Positions 6,824 to 13,854 of a stretch of DNA of 26,203 bases are shown here, piece by piece. A program made the translations under genes and the position numbers. The stretch covers positions 1 through 26,203 of IMG/VR virus record IMGVR_UViG_3300037558_001396; one strand, 5' to 3'. A model generated the notes under the pieces. The model did no database searches. It saw only the letters and a program-made list of their open reading frames with translations, and had not been told where the DNA came from. Source of the stretch: a virus. Within the stretch, counting starts at the first letter, position 1. The number at the start of each line of letters is the position of its first letter.

Positions 6824-7255
6824 ATGAGCAAAATACAAGAGAGAGAAAACAAGAAAAAGGAAAAGTCGGAACACCGGCAACTCATTGAGTACTTTTCCGA
6901 TATGACGGTAAAGACCCGGGGTTTCCGGCCGAGAATAAGCCCGAAGGACGCAAGGCAATTAAAAAACGTGCTTGAGTTTGAGATACTTGACCAAACACAG
7001 CTCGAAAAGATTATGCTTTATTTCCTTGCCGACCGCTCTTACGCAAACCTCGGGCCTTCAATTGCAACAATCATGTCCTCAACGGTGTTAAACTCGCTCA
7101 TTAACAAAATGAAAAACCGGGCGCAGTTTTACAAAGAGCTTGAGGAATACGCGACCCGGTACTTTGGCAATGGGCGCGGTGTGATTGTATCCGGGCAAAT
7201 GGTCGATATTGCCTCGCAGTTGGAACAGTTAAAAGAGAAATTAAAAATCAAGTAA
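6824..7255 (+). CDS. Hypothetical protein downstream of the attenuator-like element
   Basis: A 143-residue, mostly helical, basic protein with ATGAGC start and a purine-rich leader (GAGAGAGAAAAAAAC). The central part (LEKIMLYFLADRSYANLG) and the C-terminal Leu/Lys helix (QLEQLKEKLKIK) suggest a helical bundle with a coiled-coil end. The first gene after the 6.7 kb promoter and hairpin unit. Function not recognised; a replication or regulatory role is possible. Confidence 0.6.
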   Translation: MSKIQERENKKKEKSEHRQLIEYFSDMTVKTRGFRPRISPKDARQLKNVLEFEILDQTQLEKIMLYFLADRSYANLGPSIATIMSSTVLNSLINKMKNRAQFYKELEEYATRYFGNGRGVIVSGQMVDIASQLEQLKEKLKIK

Positions 7256-7256
7256 C

Positions 7257-7493
7257 ATGCCAAAAGAAAAAACACAAAAACTTGAGGAAAGGTTAGAGGA
7301 AGCGGGAATGACGCTTGAGGAATTGGCCGTGGCAATCGAGAAGGTATCAAACGGAGTTGAAGTACTTTTTAACTCACGAATAACGTACGACACACTCGTT
7401 ATGCTCATAAGCCGGTCGTCGAAAGTGTCACAAAAAGACGTAAAGGCGGTACTCGACTGCTTACCTCAACTTAAAAGAGAGTACCTAAAATAA
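7257..7493 (+). CDS. Small helical protein, possible HTH-like
   Basis: A 78-residue product starting 1 nt after the previous stop. It has a charged N-terminal helix, then MTLEELAVAIEKV, then ITYDTLVMLI, then VSQKDVKAVLDCL. The succession of short helices could be a small DNA-binding domain, but no clear recognition helix can be assigned. Confidence 0.5.
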   Translation: MPKEKTQKLEERLEEAGMTLEELAVAIEKVSNGVEVLFNSRITYDTLVMLISRSSKVSQKDVKAVLDCLPQLKREYLK

Positions 7494-7500
7494 AAACATC

Positions 7501-7782
7501 ATGTCAAAAGAAAAAGAAACAAACGAAATTGAGAAGTACGAAACGCGACGCTTTCGGTACAGCAACCAAGTGACCTTCGAGTTTGACCTTGACGTGTCGG
7601 ACCCGGAAAGCGCCGTGGCAGAGATTACCGACTTTATAGAGCTTATGAAGTTGGCAACAAACGACCTCGAGGCATTGCGAAAAGATTTTGCCACGAAGGT
7701 TGAAAAGAAGGAAGCACCAAAGAAAGACGAAGGGACAGGGGCAAGCCCGGGTGAAGGCGAGGGGTCGAGCGCCGGTAAATAA
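7501..7782 (+). CDS. Hypothetical protein with acidic Gly/Glu tail
   Basis: This 93-residue protein has a beta/alpha N-terminal part (RFRYSNQVTFEFDLDV, then EITDFIELMKLA) and a low-complexity tail GTGASPGEGEGSSAGK from nt 7735. The Gly-Glu tail is of the same style as linkers in the protease and two structural proteins far downstream. No domain is recognised. Confidence 0.5.
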   Translation: MSKEKETNEIEKYETRRFRYSNQVTFEFDLDVSDPESAVAEITDFIELMKLATNDLEALRKDFATKVEKKEAPKKDEGTGASPGEGEGSSAGK

Positions 7783-7804
7783 TTAAAAGTAAAAAAGCAA
7801 AGCC

Positions 7805-8017
7805 ATGAGCAAACATCAGTTAATTGGAACACTAAAGCAAGTGCAAACCGTGTCGAAGGTCGACGACAGGGGGCGCGAGATACACACCGTATCGGCTAAA
7901 ATCGAGCTTATCGAAAACAAGGGGCGCGACGAAATGCAAGAGATTGCAAAGCAGTTGAACAAGCCAATACGCCTTGATTTCGACGCGGTGCAACTTGAGC
8001 TTGGCGAGGAAGCATAA
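7805..8017 (+). CDS. Small beta-rich hypothetical protein
   Basis: A 70-residue product with alternating strands (HQLIGTLKQVQTV, EIHTVSAKIELIE) and a C-terminal strand (PIRLDFDAVQLEL) around one helix. ATGAGC start after an A-rich gap. The pattern would fit a small beta-barrel, but no family is identified. Confidence 0.5.
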   Translation: MSKHQLIGTLKQVQTVSKVDDRGREIHTVSAKIELIENKGRDEMQEIAKQLNKPIRLDFDAVQLELGEEA

Positions 8018-8020
8018 ACC

Positions 8021-8332
8021 ATGACCACATTAAGAAAGAGAGAGAAAGCAAAAAAGCGTCGCAAGGATTACGAGAAAAAGCGTAACATTGCACGCAACAA
8101 GTCAACCTCGCACGACGAGGAAGTGCCGAAGTACAAAGAAGTGCAGACCAAAACCGGCCGGAAGGTCGTTAAAGACGGCACAAAAATTGTGCGACGGAAA
8201 AACATAAAACCTAGATTGCAAGCCGGGGAAGGCATATTGCCGGCAAGTCGAAAACACCGGTTGAGAAAAAAGGAAGTTGCTAGACGCAAGAAAGCGGCCG
8301 GCAACGTGATTACAACAATAACTAAAAAATAA
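8021..8332 (+). CDS. Very basic Lys/Arg-rich protein
   Basis: The 103-residue product has Lys and Arg as about 40 percent of residues, with clusters such as KREKAKKRRKDYEKKR near the N-terminus and KHRLRKKEVARRKK near the C-terminus. It probably binds nucleic acid non-specifically. It follows the previous stop by 3 nt. No conserved domain is visible. Confidence 0.5.
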   Translation: MTTLRKREKAKKRRKDYEKKRNIARNKSTSHDEEVPKYKEVQTKTGRKVVKDGTKIVRRKNIKPRLQAGEGILPASRKHRLRKKEVARRKKAAGNVITTITKK

Positions 8333-8335
8333 AAC

Positions 8336-8707
8336 ATGTCAGATACAAAAACAATCGAGAAGCGAAGCGACAAGGATATACTCATGGAACACCGTAACAA
8401 TTTCCAAAAGCAGTTAATGGACAACCTTTTGGACTTGCGACGCCATGAAGCAATCAAGGCAATTGACCCAAATTATCAGCGCCAAAACCCACAATCCGGC
8501 AAGTACACAAGCATTGACGAGCTTATAGAGAACTACCGGAAGGCGGCCGCAAATGCAAAGAGCTACGTGCAAATTATTGACGACTTTTTGCAGAAGGACG
8601 AAAGCGGCTCACTTTCGAGTGAGTGGGAAAACGTCGAACTCGTACCGTTTCCAATATCCTTTGGAAAGGACGAAGGCAAAGAGGACGAAGGCAAGGAAGC
8701 AAAATAA
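8336..8707 (+). CDS. Hypothetical helical protein with acidic tail
   Basis: A 123-residue product. Helices span about residues 10-45 and 55-85. The tail is acidic with two GKxDEGKE-like units. ATGTCA start 3 nt after the basic protein. The neighbouring basic and acidic proteins might interact, but this is speculation. Confidence 0.5.
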   Translation: MSDTKTIEKRSDKDILMEHRNNFQKQLMDNLLDLRRHEAIKAIDPNYQRQNPQSGKYTSIDELIENYRKAAANAKSYVQIIDDFLQKDESGSLSSEWENVELVPFPISFGKDEGKEDEGKEAK

Positions 8708-8730
8708 TTACTAACCACTTAACCGGCAAT

Positions 8731-8740
8731 GTGCTAAAAT
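8731..8740 (+). promoter_or_regulatory. Extended -10 promoter, leaderless spacing
   Basis: TGC-TAAAAT with the hexamer at 8735-8740 forms an extended -10 element; no good -35 is seen. The predicted start falls at about 8747, one base before the ATG at 8748. The gap 8708-8747 holds nothing else. Confidence 0.55.
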
Positions 8741-8747
8741 AAAAATC

Positions 8748-8933
8748 ATGTCAGAAACAGAACACAAATGTATTGAGAAGGGGTGCAACAAAACATTTGT
8801 CATTACCGAGGGTGAGGAACAATTTTACACAGACAAGGGCTTTTACCTTCCAAAACGTTGTCCCGATTGTCGCGCAAAACGCAGAGCAGAAAAAGAAGCG
8901 CGAATGAACGGCGAACATGAAAACGGTAATTGA
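8748..8933 (+). CDS. Zinc-ribbon protein, zf-trcl-like
   Basis: This 61-residue protein matches the probable zinc-ribbon family zf-trcl: CIEKGCNKTF, then a conserved ITEGEEQFY motif, then LPKRCPDCRAKRR. The four Cys are placed for one zinc. The basic tail may contact nucleic acid. First gene behind a leaderless-type promoter. Confidence 0.65.
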   Translation: MSETEHKCIEKGCNKTFVITEGEEQFYTDKGFYLPKRCPDCRAKRRAEKEARMNGEHENGN

Positions 8934-9192
8934 GCACGGAAACCTTGTAGTGTACCTCACACCCTTGGTGTACATACACACGGTAAATAAGTGGCAAGGC
9001 GCAACGATTAAGGACTTCGCAGTTGATATTATTTCGGTATATTTCGACCGCGACAGTGGATTAGACCGCCTCGACTTCGCCGTGGTGGTGTTGGGCTTCG
9101 GCCTTTCACTCAAGGTAAACTACTTCGAGCCATTAACCCCCGAGGAAAAGAAAACAATGTGGGGAAAAATCAAAGAGAAAATAGGTATATGA
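8917..9192 (+). CDS. Hypothetical beta-rich protein
   Basis: A 91-residue product overlapping the zinc-ribbon gene by 17 nt. The sequence is mostly hydrophobic strands (NLVVYLTPLVYIHTV, FAVVVLGFGLSLKV) with a helical end. A transmembrane reading is possible but charged residues are interspersed, so a soluble beta domain is more likely. Unknown function. Confidence 0.5.
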   Translation: MKTVIEHGNLVVYLTPLVYIHTVNKWQGATIKDFAVDIISVYFDRDSGLDRLDFAVVVLGFGLSLKVNYFEPLTPEEKKTMWGKIKEKIGI

Positions 9193-9440
9193 AATGGCAT
9201 TTACTTAAAAACAATCGGTGCGCAAAATGTGAAAAGGACCTTGTTAAAAGCATGGTCGAGGGTCGCCCCGGATATATCACTTGCCAATGCGGTTTCAGCA
9301 TTTCGCAAGAACAATACCAAAACATTTGCGCGGACAGAGTAAGAAAACAACTTGAGCATGAGCAAAACAACGAGCAAGAATACGACGAGGAAACAGTTAA
9401 TAGCTTCCTTGATAGCGAAGGAACAGAAATTGAGAGCTAA
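9189..9440 (+). CDS. Zinc-ribbon protein with acidic tail
   Basis: An 83-residue product whose start at 9189 forms an ATGA overlap with the previous stop, favoured over an in-frame ATG at 9159. The N-terminal ribbon has CAKC at about residues 11-14 and CQCG at about 32-35. A helix and a Glu-rich tail follow. Likely a zinc-binding adaptor; function unknown. Confidence 0.55.
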   Translation: MKWHLLKNNRCAKCEKDLVKSMVEGRPGYITCQCGFSISQEQYQNICADRVRKQLEHEQNNEQEYDEETVNSFLDSEGTEIES

Positions 9441-9603
9441 CAAGCATGAGGAACACGACACACAAATAATTGCGGCAGAATTAGGGTACGCTTTCCTTGA
9501 GATACCAAGGTGGCAAGTTTGGAAGTGGTACCCGATTGCCCGGCACCTCGACTTAATGGGTCGCATACACTCGAAGTGTTGCGGCTTTTCTATTGACGAT
9601 TAG
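9358..9603 (+). CDS. Small hypothetical protein
   Basis: The 81-residue product begins at ATGAGC at 9358, overlapping the previous gene by 83 nt in another frame. A Thr/Lys-rich N-terminus leads into a helix (RKQLIASLIAKEQKL), and a Trp-rich part (IPRWQVWKWYPIARHLDLMG) follows. The overlap is long for this genome, so the true start could be an internal codon. Confidence 0.45.
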   Translation: MSKTTSKNTTRKQLIASLIAKEQKLRANKHEEHDTQIIAAELGYAFLEIPRWQVWKWYPIARHLDLMGRIHSKCCGFSIDD

Positions 9604-9605
9604 TT

Positions 9606-9923
9606 ATGCGGGTATTCAAACAAGTACCATTTCCGGCACATGTGCGCCGACCTTCAAAACTCGCCGCATTGTTGGCAGAGAGGATTAAGTACATGTTTGA
9701 AATTGAGGTTGAGCCGGTCATTATCCGGCACCCCGGCAGTTACTACAAAACGCGGGAGTTTCGCTTTAACTGGTCAATGAGGACTTATTGCGGTCGGTAC
9801 GAGATTGCGTGTTACGAACCGGCCGGGGAAATGGCAAGGAAACCGGCATGGCATGTATTGGACCAAGTGCCTTTGCTCGCCTATCAATCAAACACGCGCA
9901 TTACTGGAAAAATAATTTATTGA
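9606..9923 (+). CDS. Small hypothetical alpha/beta protein
   Basis: A 105-residue product starting 2 nt after the previous stop. It has an amphipathic helix (LAALLAERIKYMFEI) and then strands with aromatic residues. No motif of a known family is visible. Codon use matches its neighbours. Confidence 0.5.
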   Translation: MRVFKQVPFPAHVRRPSKLAALLAERIKYMFEIEVEPVIIRHPGSYYKTREFRFNWSMRTYCGRYEIACYEPAGEMARKPAWHVLDQVPLLAYQSNTRITGKIIY

Positions 9924-9927
9924 AAAC

Positions 9928-10350
9928 ATGGGATACCAAGTATACAGAATTGGAAAGGACACGGGCGGCTACCGTCACGGCGGGTACGGTGTACCGACAT
10001 ATTGCGAACACCCGGAGTGTAACGAGGAAATTGACCGTGGCATGGCATTTGCTTGTGCCGGCGAGCCGTTTAGTGAGATAGGGTGCGACCGGTACTTTTG
10101 CAGTAAGCACTTGCAAATGGAGTGCTTTAAGACCGACGGCGACGAGGGGACGTGCGACCATGAGGACAATTGTAATTGCGAGTGCAAGGAAGTGTGCGAA
10201 AGGTGCGCTACCGGTAAAGACCCGTTTCCTTACAAACCGGAACACCCGGAATGGGTCGCGCATGTTTTGACGCATGAGAGTTGGAACGAGTGGCGCGAGG
10301 AAAACCCGGAATTAGTAGAAAAATATAAAAGAGAAAATGAAAAAAATTAA
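9928..10350 (+). CDS. Cys/His-rich multi-zinc protein
   Basis: This 140-residue protein contains at least twelve Cys. They are arranged as CEHPEC, then CDRYFCSKHLQMEC, then CDHEDNCNCECKEVCERC. The first part resembles treble-clef or FYVE/RING-like zinc sites. The acidic C-terminus is helical. It overlaps the methyltransferase gene by 14 nt, so both are probably translated together. Protein or DNA binding is likely; nothing specific can be claimed. Confidence 0.55.
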   Translation: MGYQVYRIGKDTGGYRHGGYGVPTYCEHPECNEEIDRGMAFACAGEPFSEIGCDRYFCSKHLQMECFKTDGDEGTCDHEDNCNCECKEVCERCATGKDPFPYKPEHPEWVAHVLTHESWNEWREENPELVEKYKRENEKN

Positions 10351-11380
10351 AGTATTGAGCTTGTTTGACGGTATCAGTTGTGCGCAAGAGGCATTAAAAA
10401 AACTCGGGTACGACCCGGAGTATTACGCAAGTGAGGTGGACAAGTACACAATAGAGGTTACACAAAATCAACACCCGGAAACAAAACAACTCGGAAGCGT
10501 TGAGGACATAAACGGAACCGACTTTGCCGGGGTTGACTTAATAATTGGCGGGTCGCCTTGTCAAGATTTAAGCGTTGCGAAGGTTAACAGAGAAGGCCTG
10601 GCCGGAAAACGTAGCAAGCTATTTTTTGACTTTGTACGTATCTTAAAAGAAGCAAAACCAAAATACTTTGTACTTGAAAACGTGGCGAGCATGAACCGGG
10701 AAAGCAAAGAAAAGATTACAGAGATTTTGGGAGTGGAACCAATAATGATTGACGCCGCCTTGGTTTCGGCTCAATCACGTAAGCGTTTGTTTTGAACGAA
10801 CATTAAAGGTATCGAGCAACCAACCGACCGAGGCATTATGCTTAAGGACGTTATAGAGAGTGGATTTACACCCGAAGCAAAAGCAAGAACTATAACCGCC
10901 TCATATAGCAAAGGTGCAAATGTAAAAAACCTTGGGACACATAGAGAAAGGACATTGGTTTGGTTAAAGCCGGTGCAGGTCGGAACCGTGGCAAAAGGAA
11001 TGTCGGGGCGCGTATATTCAATTGACGGAAAAAGTATTGCACTAAAGGCAAATGGTGGTGGGTCGGGCGCCAAAACCGGGCTTTACGAAATATCCGGTTG
11101 CGCGAGTAGGACATTTCCACGACAAAAGAAACCGGGAGTGAAAAGAGAAAAGCAAATTGAGGTAAGAAAAGACGGGAAGGCAAACACTATAACGAGTGTT
11201 GCCGGGGACAGTATGCTTTATTGGAAAAACTACGTAAGACCATTAACGCCGGTGGAGTGTGAACGCTTGCAGTCGTTGCCGGACAACTACACCGAGGGAA
11301 TATCAAAAACGCAAAGGGTTAAGGCACTTGGCAACGCCTTTAACGTGGAAGTCATTAAACACATTTTAAGCAACATGTAG
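10337..11380 (+). CDS. DNA cytosine-5 methyltransferase with one in-frame TGA
   Basis: Read through one stop, this 347-codon frame has all major m5C methyltransferase motifs. Motif I is FDGISC at 10-15. Motif IV is GGSPCQD with catalytic Cys75. Motif VI is ENV at 114-116. Motif VIII is QSRKRLF, then TGA at codon 153 (10793-10795), then TNI. Motifs IX-X are RPLTPVECERLQ and LGNAF. The family normally has Trp after RKRLF, so TGA replaces TGG exactly. Flanking frames are uninterrupted and motif-rich. It may be a recent nonsense change, a sequence error or readthrough. Truncation at 10795 would remove motifs IX-X and the target-recognition domain. Likely role: protecting phage DNA from host restriction. 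Confidence 0.85.
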
Positions 11381-11383
11381 TGC

Positions 11384-11608
11384 ATGGGGAACAATGAAAA
11401 GAAGCGAATTATAAACAGCATTGGACCCGGGCAACTATGGGCGAGCAAAAGCCAAGGGTTGCTTAAAGGCGCCGTTGTAGAGATTAAAAGACGGCACGGC
11501 CGGGGCTTTTGGCAAACGACACGTGTTGACGAGAACGCACCGAGTAGGAAGCCGACGCACCTTGTACGTGATTGGGACCTTATAAAGTTTTACGAGCGAA
11601 TTAAGTAA
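11384..11608 (+). CDS. Small basic beta-rich protein
   Basis: A 74-residue protein with strands (GQLWASKSQGLLKGAVVEIKRR) and a Trp-containing loop, ending in a basic helix. It resembles small SH3-like beta barrels in pattern only. It follows the methyltransferase stop by 3 nt. No family recognised. Confidence 0.5.
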   Translation: MGNNEKKRIINSIGPGQLWASKSQGLLKGAVVEIKRRHGRGFWQTTRVDENAPSRKPTHLVRDWDLIKFYERIK

Positions 11609-11610
11609 CT

Positions 11611-11742
11611 ATGATTGAAAAAGCAAAGCGGGCCATTTATTGGCGCCTTACGTTGATACGGGATAAGCGATACGTACCCGGGTTTATTACCGAAGGTATA
11701 GATTGGTTACGGTACGAAGTGTTTTACCCGTACAGCGATTAA
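11611..11742 (+). CDS. Mini-protein, 43 residues
   Basis: Starts 2 nt after the previous stop and ends at TAA before the packaging operon promoter. The sequence is basic at the N-terminus and aromatic at the C-terminus (WLRYEVFYPY). Spacing and codon use support coding; function unknown. Confidence 0.45.
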   Translation: MIEKAKRAIYWRLTLIRDKRYVPGFITEGIDWLRYEVFYPYSD

Positions 11743-11813
11743 CATTGAAATTAACAATTAACATTTGAGAAGGTAGACGCAAGAGCAAATATATCGCATG
11801 ACTTCAACGTGTT

Positions 11814-11822
11814 TGCTATAAT
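11814..11822 (+). promoter_or_regulatory. Extended -10 promoter for packaging genes
   Basis: TTGC-TATAAT with the hexamer at 11817-11822 is an extended -10 element (TGn). A convincing -35 is not seen. The predicted start at about 11829 is 3 nt before the ATG at 11832. The rest of the 89-nt gap is AT-rich with a TTAACAATTAACAT direct repeat. Confidence 0.65.
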
Positions 11823-11831
11823 TAAAGGGAT

Positions 11832-12335
11832 ATGATAACCGCAAGAAAGGTAAATAATAAAGGGGGGGGCTTTCAACCTTACAAAAAGGACGTTTTTGCG
11901 CGTTTCATTGATTGGTCAACACTCACAAAAAAAGAACGGCAGAAAGTCGGTATTGAAACAGCAAAGGCGTTTGCCAAAAAGTACGACATTACAGAAAAGA
12001 CATTGGTTGATTGGAAAAAGCGCCCGGACTTTCTCGACCTCAAGCGCGAGGCGCAAATACTAAAAATGTGTGAGGACACCCCGGACGTACTCGAGGGGCT
12101 TAAGCAACGGTGTATCCGGTATGGTATGGCCTACGACGTAGAGTTGTTTTTGCTTTATGTTGAGGGTTGGGACCGCAAGCACGTACTCGAGATATTGGGT
12201 GAGGTGAAATTGGGCGATAACGACATACGCTCATTGGTCGAACTATTACCAGAAAATAAACGCGCACAATTCTATGAAACACTTGCAAACCTCGTCGCCG
12301 AAGCAGAATATGCAAGAGCTAACGCAACGCCTTAA
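11832..12335 (+). CDS. Probable terminase small subunit
   Basis: The 167-residue protein has a helix-turn-helix in the N-terminal half (AKAFAKKYDITEKTLVDWKK), like the phBC6A51-type domain of phage small terminases. A helical C-terminal part probably mediates oligomerisation and large-subunit contact. It lies directly before the large terminase, whose start lies inside it. It would recognise the packaging site on phage DNA. Assignment rests on the HTH and the position. Confidence 0.65.
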   Translation: MITARKVNNKGGGFQPYKKDVFARFIDWSTLTKKERQKVGIETAKAFAKKYDITEKTLVDWKKRPDFLDLKREAQILKMCEDTPDVLEGLKQRCIRYGMAYDVELFLLYVEGWDRKHVLEILGEVKLGDNDIRSLVELLPENKRAQFYETLANLVAEAEYARANATP

Positions 12336-13824
12336 AAACGAGGTGTTGGCAGAAGTGCCAAGCGACGACCGCCATTTTTGGAAGGTGTACAAAGACAAGC
12401 CGATTACGGTTATAAAAACGTACTACCCGCAAATTAAGTGGCCAAAAAAGTTTCGGTATATCTTTGCACAGATATGGACCGGGAAAGCCGGCAAGAAGGT
12501 AATTATTACCGGGCCTCGAGGTGGCGGTAAAAGTGTACTCATGGGTGCGCTCGGTTTTGCGCTTTGGTTATTACGGCAACGCTCGATTGTCGACATGGGC
12601 GGCTCACTCGCACAAGCAAAGATTGTGTACGGATATTTTTCGGCAATTGTGTACTCATGCAAGGCGGCGTTGAGGTTTTGTAAAAAAGACCCGCTCATGG
12701 AAAACACCGAGAGCCACGAAGGCAATTACTTTAAGGCATTGCCCGCGTCACCAAAGGCGGTACGTGGTCCTCACCCGGACGTGCTTATGGCCGACGAGGC
12801 ATGCGAAGCAAAAGACGAGATATTGGCCGACGCATTGCCAATGGTCACCTCAAGCCCGGACCCGCTCACAATCATTACTTCGACTTTTCATAAAGTGTTT
12901 GGCGCATTTCAAGAGATATGGGACCAAGCCGACGAACTCGGGTACACTCGCTTTACATGGGACATTTTCGACGTGACCAAAACATTTGACCCGGCCATTT
13001 GGAATGACAAAGAACTTAACCGGCAAATACCCGACTTGCACAAACTCAAGGACTTGGCGAACGGTCGCACCGGTGACCCGGACGGGTGGGTGCATGTCGA
13101 AAACATTATTGACGCGTGGCAAGGTAAGCGCTCACTCGATTGGTTTTTGGTTGAGTTTATGGGAACGCGTCCAAGCGCGGCCGGATTGGTGCTTGACCCG
13201 GTTGACGTTGAGGCGGCTATGTTTGATAGCGCGACAGAAAAACAGTACAATTATAAAGAGGGCGCGGAAGTTGTCGGTGGCCTCGATTGGGGCTTTTCAA
13301 GCATGACGTCGTGGGTTTGCGAAATGAACCACGCGGACGCCGTAAAAGTCACCATACAAAACAGGAACTACACCCAAGTCGCAAGCGAAACAATCATTGA
13401 GGACGTTTGCGCAGACGTTAAAACCTACGGCATACGATTTATTTATGCAGACAGCGCCGGAAAGTTTGAAAACGACGCACTACAAAGAGAACTCAACAAG
13501 CGACGTTTAGGGTGTAAGGTCATTGAGGTTGTTTTTTCAAAAGAGAAAGACGAAATGTTGGGAAACTATCGTGCGCACTTTCAAAATAAGAAAAAGAAAA
13601 TCCCAACAAGGTTTCAAGAGGCAAAGTGGCAACACAAGCGTTACCGATATGTCGAAGGCACAAACAAGGCGGCAAAGAAAGACGACCACATACCGGACGC
13701 AACCATGTGTGCGCTCAAGCATTGGCCACTCGGCATTAAGAGGCACACGCCAAGCGATTTACCAAAGGTCGACCACGAATTGTCACGCACCATTTCTCGG
13801 GGGATAATGAAAAAAAGGTTTTAA
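12310..13824 (+). CDS. Terminase large subunit
   Basis: ATPase and nuclease motor that packages DNA through the portal. With the start at 12310 (504 residues), Walker A is GPRGGGKS at 68-75 and Walker B is VLMADEA at about 158-164. An RNase-H-like nuclease domain follows, with Asp326 (GGLDWGF), Asp381 (YADSAG) and Asp463 (HIPDATM) as metal ligands. An in-frame ATG at 12274 would add 12 residues; both starts overlap the small subunit gene. The three-Asp nuclease and length of about 500 are typical of the family. It ends just upstream of the portal promoter. Confidence 0.9.
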   Translation: MQELTQRLKNEVLAEVPSDDRHFWKVYKDKPITVIKTYYPQIKWPKKFRYIFAQIWTGKAGKKVIITGPRGGGKSVLMGALGFALWLLRQRSIVDMGGSLAQAKIVYGYFSAIVYSCKAALRFCKKDPLMENTESHEGNYFKALPASPKAVRGPHPDVLMADEACEAKDEILADALPMVTSSPDPLTIITSTFHKVFGAFQEIWDQADELGYTRFTWDIFDVTKTFDPAIWNDKELNRQIPDLHKLKDLANGRTGDPDGWVHVENIIDAWQGKRSLDWFLVEFMGTRPSAAGLVLDPVDVEAAMFDSATEKQYNYKEGAEVVGGLDWGFSSMTSWVCEMNHADAVKVTIQNRNYTQVASETIIEDVCADVKTYGIRFIYADSAGKFENDALQRELNKRRLGCKVIEVVFSKEKDEMLGNYRAHFQNKKKKIPTRFQEAKWQHKRYRYVEGTNKAAKKDDHIPDATMCALKHWPLGIKRHTPSDLPKVDHELSRTISRGIMKKRF

Positions 13825-13833
13825 GCCCCAACG

Positions 13834-13842
13834 TGGTATAAT
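13834..13842 (+). promoter_or_regulatory. Extended -10 promoter before portal gene
   Basis: TGG-TATAAT with hexamer 13837-13842. Predicted start near 13849, only about 6 nt before the ATG at 13855. No strong -35 is apparent. It separates the terminase and head transcription units. Confidence 0.65.
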
Positions 13843-13854
13843 TTATATAACAAT

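Noticed and set aside
10793-10795. Genome-wide reassignment of TGA to Trp or Gly
   Set aside because: TGA terminates several genes and forms ATGA overlaps at 625, 4475, 9189 and 25896, and TGG is used freely for Trp. Only the methyltransferase shows an internal TGA.
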